Assembly (NCBI RefSeq): GCF_021398735.1
Contig: NZ_CP090349.1
Coordinates: forward strand, 626,501-690,500
Reading direction: 5' to 3'
From: Methylobacterium oryzae
Lineage (GTDB): Bacteria; Pseudomonadota; Alphaproteobacteria; Rhizobiales; Beijerinckiaceae
DNA length: 64,000 nucleotides
How positions within the stretch are numbered: position 1 is the first letter of the stretch; the number at the start of each line of letters is the position of its first letter. This document shows, one piece after another, positions 53,062 through 61,986 of this stretch. The notes below the pieces were generated by a model that did not search any database, had not been told where the DNA came from, and saw only the letters and a program-made list of their open reading frames with translations. Made by a program: the position numbers and the translations under genes.

Positions 53062-53309
53062 CGCTTGGCCGCAGGTGTGAAGAAGGCGGAGAGGATGGGT
53101 GCGGCGCATCGTCGGGATCCTCCCCGGAAGGAGTCCGCGAACGGACTTCTGTGCGGCGTCGGCTGACGGAGCGCACGGCGAAAGCGATGGCCGCTTCGCC
53201 GGCTTGGGGGCCGTAGTCGGGACCGGCGTGGCGGGTGAGAACGCACCAAGGCGTGCCGGTCGATACGGAGAACTTGCCGTTCACTCTCGAGCCGCGTCGA
53301 AGAGCGACG

Positions 53310-53837
53310 TCAGCATCCTGAGCATACGCTCTTCGCGGCGCCGCGTCCGCCCTTAAGGAGCGCCGCCATCGCCGCTTCGCGATTGTACTCCGACATGATC
53401 CTCTTGGTGGCGAGATCCTTATCGAAGCCGGGAATGTTGTCTTTCTGTGTGGCCGAGGCTTCTCCGACGCCGGCACCGTTCGACATGCGGGACAGGCCGG
53501 AATAGATCGGCGGCTTCGTCAGATTCTCCGGACGGAGACTCTTCCAGCTCATGCGGTTGCGCATCGAGGAATCGAGAACCGCCAGAGGGTTCACACCGTT
53601 CTGGCCGATCTGCGCGTCCGTGAGCTTCAGAGTGCCGGGAATGACGATGGGGAGCGGATCGATATCGGACTCAGCACGCGGCGCCGCGGCGCCCACGAGC
53701 GGGCCCGTCGACGCGGTTGCCGCAGGCATCGCGGTCGGGGGCGGCAAGGCGCTGTAGGCAGTCGGCATCAGCGGCGCGTGGGAGCACGCGCCTAGAGTGA
53801 GCACCGCCACGAGCGTTCCGATTCGTCTGAAAGCCAT
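53310..53837 (-). CDS. Putative lipoprotein
   Basis: 175 residues. The signal ends in a lipobox LTLGAC, so the mature protein should begin with a lipidated Cys. The rest is Pro/Ala-rich, then soluble with a C-terminal Cys pair (SVCSGC). Start 53837 is chosen because it gives a normal lipoprotein signal. Function unknown. Confidence 0.65.
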   Translation of the reverse strand: MAFRRIGTLVAVLTLGACSHAPLMPTAYSALPPPTAMPAATASTGPLVGAAAPRAESDIDPLPIVIPGTLKLTDAQIGQNGVNPLAVLDSSMRNRMSWKSLRPENLTKPPIYSGLSRMSNGAGVGEASATQKDNIPGFDKDLATKRIMSEYNREAAMAALLKGGRGAAKSVCSGC

Positions 53838-54513
53838 GGTCGCCCTCGCGCTGCGCCGGGCCATTCTAGCCAAGCTTGCGCATGACATACCAGTGTTGGG
53901 CGGGGCGAGTCCAACCCCTATAAACTGGCTACAGCAATCTCCGAAGTACGCAATGACCAAAAGTAGTATAGGGGCTCAGTGGCCATTCTTGCCGGCGGAT
54001 CTCGGCGATGGGCTCCGTCTCGCGACAAGTGACTTTCGGCCCTGATATGAACAGCTCCGATTTCCGTGCACTTAAGACAAATCGAATTTCGATGATGTAT
54101 CTAACGCAGTAGATTTGTCGATTGAAGCGCGCAGCTACGCCCTCGGTTGTCCCTGTCCTTCATGCGAAGTTGGTTGCGGTGTTCGGGTCGGAAGGTGTCC
54201 GTGCCCGCGAGAGCGGGGTCGCGGGTCTCCGGGCATTTAAAGATAGCCCCGATAGATCGTCCTCGCCGTCGAAGAGGCTGCGCCTACTGGCCCAGTTGGG
54301 CACGAGATCGCCACAGTTCGGCCGAGCACGTTCGATCTGTGAGCATTCATGACGCTGCCTGCAGGTAGGACGCCACGCGACACGCAGGTTGGGGGCGGCC
54401 CGGGCGGTGCGGGGCAAGCCGACGGCCGACGACGTCAATTGACCGAGTCGGCCGCCGCACGAGCGCGCGGCCGGCAGGCAGGGGCCGCGCAGATCCGCAC
54501 CGCGCTCCGTCGG
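53838..54513. other. Gene-poor intergenic stretch
   Basis: 675 bp without a supported gene. Locally AT-rich at 53930-54130; short open frames on both strands lack ribosome sites. Confidence 0.4.
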
Positions 54514-55521
54514 TCACCGTCCCCGGAACGCGGCGTCCAGCGCGTGCGAGACACGCGCCAGGATCCCGGCGCGGGCGGCGGCGTCGGAGCCAATATGCGG
54601 GTCGCGCTGCACGCACGGGTCCGCGTAGGTGAACGGCGTGGCGTCCGGGCCCGCCACGAGGGCGCCGTCCGCCGCCTCGCTTATCGCGCAGGCGCGGACG
54701 GTCTGCGCGCCCCGGGCGACCACGGGCTGGGTCGGCCCGGCCGGGTTGTCGAAGACGTGCTGCGCTCCGGGAAAGACGGTCAGGTCGACATCGGCGCCGG
54801 CCGCCCTCAGCCGCTCCGCGTAGGCCGCGCAGGTGGCGGCGGGATTGTAGTCGTCGCTGCCGCCACCGAAGATCCGGATCGGCCGATCCGCCACGGCCGT
54901 GTCGTCCCGGAAGCGGATGGAGCAGTCCGGGTAGACCGGCAGGTAGAGGGCGGGGATCACCCCGGAGCGGTTCCAGGCGGCGTCGAAGCGCTTGAGGCTG
55001 GCGTAGAGCGCGGCCTGCCCGCCGCGCGAGAAGCCCATTACGGCGATCCGCGCCGGGTCGACCCGCGGATGCTTCGCCAGCACGCCCAGCGCCCGGTAGA
55101 TGTCGAGGATCAGGTTCGTGCGCGCCAGGAGGCTCTGGTCGGTGTTGACGCTGGTCAGGCCGCGCCCGGTGAAGCCGTCGATCGCGAAGGTCGAGATCCC
55201 GCGCGCCGCCAGCGCCCGCTGCCAGAACTCGATGTTGCCGCCCAGACCCCCGGAGCCGTGCATCAGGATCACGGTCGGCAGGCGCTCGGTCCCCGCCTTG
55301 GCGATGCGCAGGATCCCCGCGACCGTGACCGGCTTCGCTCCCTCGGACGTGCCGGTGAGGAACTGCCGGTCGGTCAGCGTCAGGCTCTCGAACGGGTGAA
55401 CCTCCATGCGGGCGGCGTAGCTGCCGAGATCGGCGACGCCGTCCGCTGCGGGCCCGGCGGAGGCCGCCGGCGTGATGCCGGCCAGCAGACAGGCCGCCAG
55501 GAACAGGATCGATCGCCGCAT
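54514..55521 (-). CDS. Exported dienelactone-hydrolase-family esterase
   Basis: 335 residues with a Sec signal peptide (ILFLAACLLAGITPAASA). Alpha/beta hydrolase fold: LMHGSGGLGGN near the oxyanion region, nucleophile Ser in GFSRGG, acid probably in GGGSDDYNP, and His in PGAQHVFD. It is likely periplasmic. Substrate unknown; carboxyl esters or lactones by family. Confidence 0.82.
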   Translation of the reverse strand: MRRSILFLAACLLAGITPAASAGPAADGVADLGSYAARMEVHPFESLTLTDRQFLTGTSEGAKPVTVAGILRIAKAGTERLPTVILMHGSGGLGGNIEFWQRALAARGISTFAIDGFTGRGLTSVNTDQSLLARTNLILDIYRALGVLAKHPRVDPARIAVMGFSRGGQAALYASLKRFDAAWNRSGVIPALYLPVYPDCSIRFRDDTAVADRPIRIFGGGSDDYNPAATCAAYAERLRAAGADVDLTVFPGAQHVFDNPAGPTQPVVARGAQTVRACAISEAADGALVAGPDATPFTYADPCVQRDPHIGSDAAARAGILARVSHALDAAFRGR

Positions 55522-55636
55522 CGGAACGCTCCGCCACCGGGCGGCAGCCTAGCAGCGGCGCGGGTGGCCTGTCGCCGCGGGAGGGACCGGAACCGGTTTC
55601 CTCTCGCTGCCCGATGTCAGGCCCCGGGGGCGAGGG

Positions 55637-57448
55637 CTACGCGGCCGCGCGGTCGGCCAGGTAGGCGCGCCAGCCGCCGAAGCGCGTGATGTCGGCCGCC
55701 CCGTCGAGGCCGGCTTGCTCGACCAGGAAGCCCTTGGGCGCCGTGCCGTCGGCGAGCCGCAGCGTGCCGATGCCGAGCGGTGCCGGGATGGCGGCGACGA
55801 AGCGTCCGAACGCGGCGGGCGGTAGGGCCCACACCTCGGTCTCGATGGGGGCGCCGTCCCCGGCCGCCACCCGGAGCAGCCCCGGGCGCTGCGGCGGGCC
55901 GCCCGGCAGGGCGTAGAGCCGATAGTCCCGGGCTGTCGGCACGGCGCGCAGGAAGCGCCCGCCGCAGCCGGCCAGCTCGCGGTTCAGCGGCAGTCCCGAG
56001 AGATGCGCCCCGACGACCGCCAGCTCGATCGCGTCCGGTCCGGCCGCAGCCGGCCCCGGCTCCACGACCGGCACCGGCATCGTGCCCGCGCCGATCCGCG
56101 GCGCCGAGGCCGCGTGCAGGCGTGCCCCGAGGGCGGCGAGGAGCCCGTCCGAGCCGCGCGGCGCCAGCAGGGTGATCCCGGCGGGGAAGCCGTCGGCGCG
56201 GGGCCGGCCCGGCACCGCCAGGGCGCACCAGTCCAGCAGGTTGACGAAGTTGGTGTAGGTGCCGAGCTCGCTGTTCGGCCCGATCGGGTCGGCCGCGACC
56301 GCCGCGCAGGTCTGCGGGCGCGGGTAGGTCGGCACGGCGAGGACGTCGATCCGGTCCCAGACCGCGTCCGCGGCCCGGCGCAGCGCCGCGAGGCGGTAGA
56401 GGCCCGCGAAGGCGTCGGCCGCGCTGTGGCGCTCGGCGGAGGCGATGACCGCCCGCGTCGTCGGGTGGAGGATGTCGGGGCGCGTCTCCATCACCGGGCG
56501 GATCGCCGCGTAGCGCTCGGCGACCCAGGGGCCGTCGTAGAGCAGAGCCGCGACGGCGAACATCGGCGCGAGATCGACCGGCGCCGCCGCCCCGGCGAGG
56601 GCTTCGAGATCGGCGACCGTCGCCGCGAAGGCCGCCTCGGAGAGCCCGTCGCCGCCGAAGCGGAGGCTCGCCCCGTCCGGGAGCCCGAGGCGCAGGCCCG
56701 GCGGGAGGGCGGCGGGGGCGGCCGGCACCGGCAGGGCCCGCGACCAGGGATCGGCGGCATCCGGACCCAGCATGACCCGGAAGGCCGCGTCGGCGTCGGC
56801 CACGGTGCCGGCGAAGACCGAGAGCGTGTCGAGGGTCCGGCAGGCCGGCAGCATCCCGCGGCTGGAGATCGCCCCGAGGGAGGGCTTCAGCCCGACGACG
56901 TTGTTGAGCGCCGCCGGCACCCGGCCCGACCCCGCCGTGTCGGTGCCGAGCGCGAAGGCGACGATCCCATGAGCCACCGCCACGGCCGAGCCGCTGCTGG
57001 ACCCGCCGGGCACGTAGGCCGGATCGATCGCGTTACGCGGGGCCGGGTAGGGGGTGCGCAGGCCGACGAGCCCGGTGGCGAACTGGTCGAGGTTGGTCTT
57101 GCCGATCAGGATCGCGCCGGCCGCGAGGAGCCGCGCCACCGCGGGCGCGGTCTCGGCGGGGGTGTGGGCGAAGTCCGGGCAGGCGGCGGTGGTCGGCAGC
57201 CCGGCGACGTCGATGTTGTCCTTGACGGCGAAGGGCACGCCCCAAAGCGGCATCGCCGCGGGGTCGAAGGGCGGGAGAGCCGCCGCGGCTTCGCGAGCAT
57301 CCGCCTCCGGGACGAGCGCGAGGAAGATGCCGGGATCGTCCACCGCGGCGAGCCGCCGGTAGGCCTCGGCCACGACGGCGCGCGGGTCGAGGCCTTCGGC
57401 GTAGGCCGCGTGCAGGAGCGGGATGGTCGGGAAGGGGGGCACGGTCAT
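55637..57448 (-). CDS. atzF: Allophanate hydrolase
   Basis: 603 residues. Amidase-signature domain with the Lys-Ser-Ser triad: K in FAVKDNID (near 76), Ser in GGSSSGSAV (near 150) and Ser in DTAGSGRVPA (near 173). Residues about 480-603 are the C-terminal allophanate-hydrolase domain (ELAVVGAHLSGLPLNREL...ETEVWALP...GWRAYLADR). It hydrolyses allophanate to ammonia and CO2. No urea carboxylase accompanies it; instead it is last in an operon with an ABC transporter and a deacetylase-fold hydrolase. The start at 57448 lies 16 bp after the preceding stop. Confidence 0.9.
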   Translation of the reverse strand: MTVPPFPTIPLLHAAYAEGLDPRAVVAEAYRRLAAVDDPGIFLALVPEADAREAAAALPPFDPAAMPLWGVPFAVKDNIDVAGLPTTAACPDFAHTPAETAPAVARLLAAGAILIGKTNLDQFATGLVGLRTPYPAPRNAIDPAYVPGGSSSGSAVAVAHGIVAFALGTDTAGSGRVPAALNNVVGLKPSLGAISSRGMLPACRTLDTLSVFAGTVADADAAFRVMLGPDAADPWSRALPVPAAPAALPPGLRLGLPDGASLRFGGDGLSEAAFAATVADLEALAGAAAPVDLAPMFAVAALLYDGPWVAERYAAIRPVMETRPDILHPTTRAVIASAERHSAADAFAGLYRLAALRRAADAVWDRIDVLAVPTYPRPQTCAAVAADPIGPNSELGTYTNFVNLLDWCALAVPGRPRADGFPAGITLLAPRGSDGLLAALGARLHAASAPRIGAGTMPVPVVEPGPAAAGPDAIELAVVGAHLSGLPLNRELAGCGGRFLRAVPTARDYRLYALPGGPPQRPGLLRVAAGDGAPIETEVWALPPAAFGRFVAAIPAPLGIGTLRLADGTAPKGFLVEQAGLDGAADITRFGGWRAYLADRAAA

Positions 57449-57463
57449 TCCTCGCAGCGAGGC

Positions 57464-58378
57464 TCAGGATTCGTCGCCGGTGGCGCGGTACCAGTCGAGG
57501 ATCTCGACCCCCTGCATGAACACCGCGTCGTCGCGGGCCAGGATGGCGTCGAGCAGCCGCTCCAGCAGGCCGATCCGGTGCGGCACGCCGGTGATGTAGG
57601 GGTGGATCGCGAAGCTCATCACCTTGGCCCCGCCGAGGGAGCCAGGGCCGGCGGCCTCGGCGGCGAGCCGGTCGAGATGGGCGAGCGCCCGTTCCACGAA
57701 CTCGTCGGCCCGGTGGTGCTGGATGGCCAGCAGCGGGATGTCATTGAGCTCGACCGAGTAGGGGAGGGCGACGAGGTCGCCCGTGCGCGTCGCCACCCGG
57801 CAGGGGCGGTCGTCGACCACGAAGTCGCCGACGTACTCGAGGCCGGCCGCGCGCAGGTGGTCGGGCGTGTCGAGGGTCTCGGTGAGGCCCGGTCCCAGCC
57901 AGCCGCGCGGCGGGCGCCCCGTGGTCTGGGTGATCGCCGCGATGGTGCGAGCGATCATCGCCGGCTGGTCCGGGATCCGGTGCGTCGGGACCTGGTGGAA
58001 GCCGTGGGCCATGAACTCCCAGCCGGCCGCGTGGGCGGCCTCGGCGACGCGGGGATAGGCCGTGCAGACCGAGCCGTTGATCGACAGCGTCGGGCGGATT
58101 CCGCGGCTGGCGAAGGCCTCGAGGAAGCGCCAGAACCCGACCCGCATCCCGTACTCGTGCCACGCCCAGTTGGGGATATCCGGGAGCAGGCTCGCGGCGG
58201 TCGGCGGCACCAGGATCTGGCGCGGCATCGGGTTGTCGATCAGCCAGTGCTCGACGTTGACCACCGGCCAGACCGCGACGTGCTTGCCGCCCGGCAGCGT
58301 CAGGCGCGGCCGGTCGACGGCGGCGCGGTAGGCGAGGCGGTTCTCGGGCCGGCGGGGATCGTCGGGCGCGGTGTCCAT
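57464..58378 (-). CDS. Polysaccharide-deacetylase-fold hydrolase (PuuE-like)
   Basis: 304 residues of the NodB-fold carbohydrate esterase 4 superfamily: WPVVNVEHW near the N-terminus, then ASRGIRPTLSINGSVC and WEFMAHGFHQVPTH with metal-binding histidines, and SFAIHPYITGVPHR near the end. Lack of a signal peptide and closeness to the PuuE allantoinase subgroup suggest a cytoplasmic C-N hydrolase acting on a cyclic amide rather than on sugars. Start codon overlaps the ABC ATPase stop (TGATG). Adjacent to allophanate hydrolase; likely earlier step of the same pathway. Confidence 0.78.
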   Translation of the reverse strand: MDTAPDDPRRPENRLAYRAAVDRPRLTLPGGKHVAVWPVVNVEHWLIDNPMPRQILVPPTAASLLPDIPNWAWHEYGMRVGFWRFLEAFASRGIRPTLSINGSVCTAYPRVAEAAHAAGWEFMAHGFHQVPTHRIPDQPAMIARTIAAITQTTGRPPRGWLGPGLTETLDTPDHLRAAGLEYVGDFVVDDRPCRVATRTGDLVALPYSVELNDIPLLAIQHHRADEFVERALAHLDRLAAEAAGPGSLGGAKVMSFAIHPYITGVPHRIGLLERLLDAILARDDAVFMQGVEILDWYRATGDES

Positions 58379-59160
58379 CAGGCGGCGGCCCGCGGGGCGT
58401 GGTGGCTGTGGAGCTGGGCCGCCAGCATCCGGCGCAGGTCGTTGAAGGCCGGGCTCGACACGTCGCGCCGCCGCGGCAACTCGACCGGGTGGATCGCCTC
58501 GATCCGGCCGGGGCCGGGCGACATCATCACGATGCGGTCCGCGAGGAAGATCGCCTCCTCGATGGCGTGGGTGACGAACAGGATCGTCAGCCCCGTCCGC
58601 GACCACAGGTCGAGCAGCTCGTCCTGCAGTCGCTCGCGGGTCATGGCGTCGAGCGCCCCGAAGGGCTCGTCCATCAGCACCACCTCGGCCTCGTTGGCGA
58701 GCACCCGGGCGATGGCGACCCGCTGCTTCATCCCGCCCGAGAGCTGGTGCGGGTAAGCGTCGGCGAAGGCCTGGAGGCCGACGAGGGCGATGTAGCGCTC
58801 GGCGGTGTCGCGCACCTCGGCGGCGGGCCGCCCGCGGGCCTTCGGGCCGAAGCCGATATTGTCCCGCACCGTGAGCCACGGGAACAGGCCGTAATCCTGG
58901 AAGACCATGCCGCGGCTCGGCCCCGGCCCGGCGATCGGCTTGCCCCACATCAGGGCCTGCCCGGCGGTCGGGGCCTCGAAGCCGGCGGCGACCCGCAGCA
59001 GCGTCGACTTCCCGCAGCCCGAGGCGCCGAGCAGGCAGACGAACTCGCCGCGGGACACCGTGAGGTTCGCCTCGCGCAGGGCCTCGGTCCGGCGGCCGCC
59101 CGCCGTGTAGGTCTTGGAGACCGCCCGCATGTCGAGGATCGGGATCGTCGGATCAGCCAT
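58378..59160 (-). CDS. ABC transporter ATP-binding protein (SsuB/TauB/NrtD type)
   Basis: 260 residues: Walker A GASGCGKST (near 43), Q-loop VFQDYGLFPW, signature LSGGMKQR (near 139), Walker B VVLMDEPFGALD and switch His in VTHAIEEA. Energises uptake by the permease and binding protein encoded just upstream. Overlaps the permease gene by eight bases. Confidence 0.93.
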   Translation of the reverse strand: MADPTIPILDMRAVSKTYTAGGRRTEALREANLTVSRGEFVCLLGASGCGKSTLLRVAAGFEAPTAGQALMWGKPIAGPGPSRGMVFQDYGLFPWLTVRDNIGFGPKARGRPAAEVRDTAERYIALVGLQAFADAYPHQLSGGMKQRVAIARVLANEAEVVLMDEPFGALDAMTRERLQDELLDLWSRTGLTILFVTHAIEEAIFLADRIVMMSPGPGRIEAIHPVELPRRRDVSSPAFNDLRRMLAAQLHSHHAPRAAA

Positions 59161-60013
59161 GATTCGGGCTCCAGGCGAGCAGCCGGCGGCCGAGCTGCAT
59201 GACCAGCCAGTCGGAGACGAAGCCCGCGACCCCGATCACCGCCATGCCGCAGATCACGATCTCGGTGCGCGAGAGCTGGCGCGCCTCCATGATGATCGCC
59301 CCGAGGCCGGTCTGGACGCCAGTCATCTCGCCGACCACGATCACCACCCAGGCGAAGCCCAGCCCCAGCCGCAGGCCGGTGAAGATCGACGGCAGCGCCG
59401 CCGGCAGCACCACGCGGACGAACTGGGCCGGCCCGGTGCAGCCCAGCATCGCGGCCGCCTCGAACAGGCGCGGCTCAACGGAGCGGACCCCGAACACGGT
59501 GTTGACTAGGATCGGGTAGAACGCCCCGAGGAACACGAGGAAGAAGGCCGAGCGCGGCCCGAGACCGAACAGGATCATCGCCAGCGGCAGCCACGCGGTG
59601 ACCGGCACGGGCCGCAGGACTTGCAGGACGGGATCGAGCAGCGCCCGGATCAGCGGCACGCGGCCGATCAGCAGGCCGAGCGGCAGGGCGGCGGCGGCCG
59701 CCAGCGCGAAGCCGCCGTAGACCCGGCTCAGCGACGCCGCGAGATGGGTCCAGAGCGTGCCGCTGAACGCGTCGTCGTTGACGCCGCCGACCGCGAGATC
59801 TCGCATCTCGGCCCAGACCTCCGCGGGGGGCGGGATCAGGCTGTAGGGCCGGCCCGCGGTGGTGACCTGCCAGACCGCGACGAGCGCGGCCGGCACCACG
59901 CAGGCGAGCGCCAGCCGGCGCAGGTGGGCGAGCCCGGGCCCGGATCCGGCCCGGCGGGAGGGCGCCGGCGTCACCGCCGCCGGCAGGGCGCCGGCCTCGA
60001 TCCCGGTGCTCAC
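59153..60013 (-). CDS. ABC transporter permease (SsuC/TauC type)
   Basis: 286 residues with six predicted membrane helices and the EAA loop EAAAMLGCTGPAQFVRVVLPAALPSIFTGLRL. The start is GTG at 60013, overlapping the binding-protein stop (GTGA). Inner-membrane channel subunit of the importer. Confidence 0.92.
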   Translation of the reverse strand: MSTGIEAGALPAAVTPAPSRRAGSGPGLAHLRRLALACVVPAALVAVWQVTTAGRPYSLIPPPAEVWAEMRDLAVGGVNDDAFSGTLWTHLAASLSRVYGGFALAAAAALPLGLLIGRVPLIRALLDPVLQVLRPVPVTAWLPLAMILFGLGPRSAFFLVFLGAFYPILVNTVFGVRSVEPRLFEAAAMLGCTGPAQFVRVVLPAALPSIFTGLRLGLGFAWVVIVVGEMTGVQTGLGAIIMEARQLSRTEIVICGMAVIGVAGFVSDWLVMQLGRRLLAWSPNHG

Positions 60014-60960
60014 GCCCGCCCCAGCGCGTCGACGAAGCGGGTATCGATGAAGCCGGGCTCCGGCAGCCGCTTGATCTGCTTGAGCGCGAGCATGTGCTGC
60101 GCGTAGGCGTCGGCCTGCCGGATCTCGTTCGGCCCGAGGCGCCAGGTCAGCTCGACGTTCGGGGCCGAGAGCTCGAGCGCCTCGCGCTTCTGGCCGAGCT
60201 TCGCCACCGCCATGGCGATCATCGCGTCGCGGTCGCCGGCCGCGAAGTCCGTCGCCTTGCGGTGGATCTCCAGCATGGTCCGGACGAGGTCCGGCCGCTC
60301 GGCCAGCGTGTCGCGGTGGGCGCCGAACACCATGTTCAGCGCGCCCATCTCGGTGCCGTAGGGGTACTCGACGAGCTGGCCGACGCCCGAGGCGAGGCTG
60401 ACGCCGGGGCCCGGCTCGGCGCCGACATAGGCGTCGACGTCGCCGCGGGCGAGGGCGATGTGCATCTCCGAGAAGGAGACGCGCACGGGGGTGATGTCCT
60501 TCACCGAGAGCCCCTCCATGCGCATCCGCTCCAGGACGAAGACCTCCTGGGTGCTGCCGGGCCAGATCGCGACGCGCTTGCCGCGCAGGTCCTTGATGGC
60601 GTGGATGTCGGAGCCCTTCTTGGCGATCACCGCCATCCCGCGGTTGCAGGTGGAGGCGATGACCACGAGCGGCTCGCCGGCGGCGGCGCCCAGCGTCGCG
60701 GCGGCGATCCCGAAGGTGCCGAAATCCACCGACTTGGTGACCACGGCGTTCTTGCACTCGGTCGGGCTCTCGAAGGGCACAACCTCCACATTCACCCCGG
60801 GCGGGGTGAAGCGCGCGTAGAAGCTCGGCGCGATCGAGTGGATCAGCTTGAGGGAGCCCATCCGGATCGTGACGGGCGCGCCCTGGGCGCGGGCCCGGGC
60901 CAGGGGTCCGAGGGCGAGGCCGGCCCCGAGACCGGCCAGGAGGGTGCGGCGGCGGATCAT
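60010..60960 (-). CDS. ABC transporter substrate-binding protein (NMT1/SsuA-like)
   Basis: 316 residues with a Tat-like export signal (RRRTLLAGLGAGLALG...ARA). Periplasmic type II binding fold of the SsuA/THI5/NMT1 group, with VDFGTFGIAAATLGAAAGEPLVVIA and VDAYVGAEPGPGVSLASG. First gene of the operon. The ligand is unknown; family members bind sulfonates, nitrate, pyrimidine precursors or small amides. Confidence 0.9.
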   Translation of the reverse strand: MIRRRTLLAGLGAGLALGPLARARAQGAPVTIRMGSLKLIHSIAPSFYARFTPPGVNVEVVPFESPTECKNAVVTKSVDFGTFGIAAATLGAAAGEPLVVIASTCNRGMAVIAKKGSDIHAIKDLRGKRVAIWPGSTQEVFVLERMRMEGLSVKDITPVRVSFSEMHIALARGDVDAYVGAEPGPGVSLASGVGQLVEYPYGTEMGALNMVFGAHRDTLAERPDLVRTMLEIHRKATDFAAGDRDAMIAMAVAKLGQKREALELSAPNVELTWRLGPNEIRQADAYAQHMLALKQIKRLPEPGFIDTRFVDALGRA

Positions 60961-61039
60961 CGAACGGCTCCTGAAGGGTCCCGATGTGCCGAGGCTACGG
61001 GCACCACCTGTTGCGAGGAAGTGCTATTTTCTGAGTATG

Positions 61040-61060
61040 CCGTTGCCATAAACGCAACGG
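61040..61060. promoter_or_regulatory. LysR-type operator (T-N11-A palindrome)
   Basis: CCGTTGC-CATAAAC-GCAACGG, a perfect 7-bp-arm palindrome containing T-N11-A (T61044 to A61056), between the divergent binding-protein gene and the LysR gene. This is the canonical LysR-family recognition layout. Confidence 0.7.
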
Positions 61061-61077
61061 CCGGGCAGGATAGGGGC

Positions 61078-61974
61078 GTGAAGCACCTGCGCACCGTCAC
61101 CTACGTCGCCGAGGTCGCCCGCGCCGGCTCGATCCGGCGCGCCGCGGAGCGCTTGAACCTCACGCCCTCGGCCCTGACCCGGCAGATCCAGGATCTCGAG
61201 TACGAGCTCGGCACGCCGATCTTCGAGCGCCTGCCGCAGGGGATGCGGCTCAACGCGGCCGGCGAGCTCTTCGCCCGGCACATCCGCGACCAGGCCGCCG
61301 ATCTCGACCGGGTCCGCTCGCAGATCGCCGACCTGTCGGGCGTGCGGCGGGGGCACGTGGCGCTCGCCTGCAGCCAAGCCTTCGTCACCCAGGTGGTGCC
61401 CGAGGAGGTCGAGGCCTACCGCGCCCGCTTTCCGCAGGTCGGCTTCACCGTGCAGGTCCGCGACCACGCCCAGGCGGTCACCGCGCTCGCGGCTTTCGAG
61501 GCCGACCTCGCCCTGATCCTGCAGCCGCCGCCCTCGGCGGAGCTGCACCCGCTCTATTCCGGCCATCAGACCCTGTGCGCGCTGATGCGCAGAGGCCACG
61601 CGCTGGCGGCGGAGAGCGGGCCGGTGCGGCTGCGCGACTGTCTCGCGCACGCCCTGGCGCTGCCCGACCGATCGCTCGCCATCCGCCACCACATCGAGCA
61701 CGCGCTGGCCCGGCGGGGCGTCGAGCTGCGGCCCGTGGTGGAGTCGGGCTCGCTGGAGTTCCTGCGCAACCTCACCCTGCGGGAGGACGTGGTGAGCCTG
61801 CAGGTGCCCAGCGGCATCCCGGAGGATCCGCGCCTGCACAGCCGGCCGATCGACACCCGCGACCTCACCCCGATGACGCTGATCCTGGCGCAGCTGCGCG
61901 GGCGCTCGCTGTCGGTGGCCGCCGCCAAGTTCGCCGATCAGCTAGTCGTCCGGCTGAACCGGGAAGGGGCCTGA
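61078..61974 (+). CDS. LysR-family transcriptional regulator
   Basis: 298 residues from GTG 61078. N-terminal HTH (HLRTVTYVAEVARAGSIRRAAERLNLTPSALTRQIQDLEYELGTPIFER in segments) and a C-terminal substrate-binding-like effector domain. Divergent from the ABC/deacetylase/atzF operon with a perfect T-N11-A site between them, so it very probably controls that operon, with the pathway substrate or an intermediate as inducer. Confidence 0.92.
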   Translation: MKHLRTVTYVAEVARAGSIRRAAERLNLTPSALTRQIQDLEYELGTPIFERLPQGMRLNAAGELFARHIRDQAADLDRVRSQIADLSGVRRGHVALACSQAFVTQVVPEEVEAYRARFPQVGFTVQVRDHAQAVTALAAFEADLALILQPPPSAELHPLYSGHQTLCALMRRGHALAAESGPVRLRDCLAHALALPDRSLAIRHHIEHALARRGVELRPVVESGSLEFLRNLTLREDVVSLQVPSGIPEDPRLHSRPIDTRDLTPMTLILAQLRGRSLSVAAAKFADQLVVRLNREGA

Positions 61975-61986
61975 CCGGCGCCCCGC

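Noticed and set aside
54347..55689. Two long frames overlapping the dienelactone hydrolase gene
   Set aside because: Other-frame translations of a gene with a clear signal peptide and catalytic motifs.
56003..58756. Very long plus-strand frame under atzF and the deacetylase gene
   Set aside because: Antisense artefact of high GC; Gly/Arg/Asp/Glu-rich without motifs.
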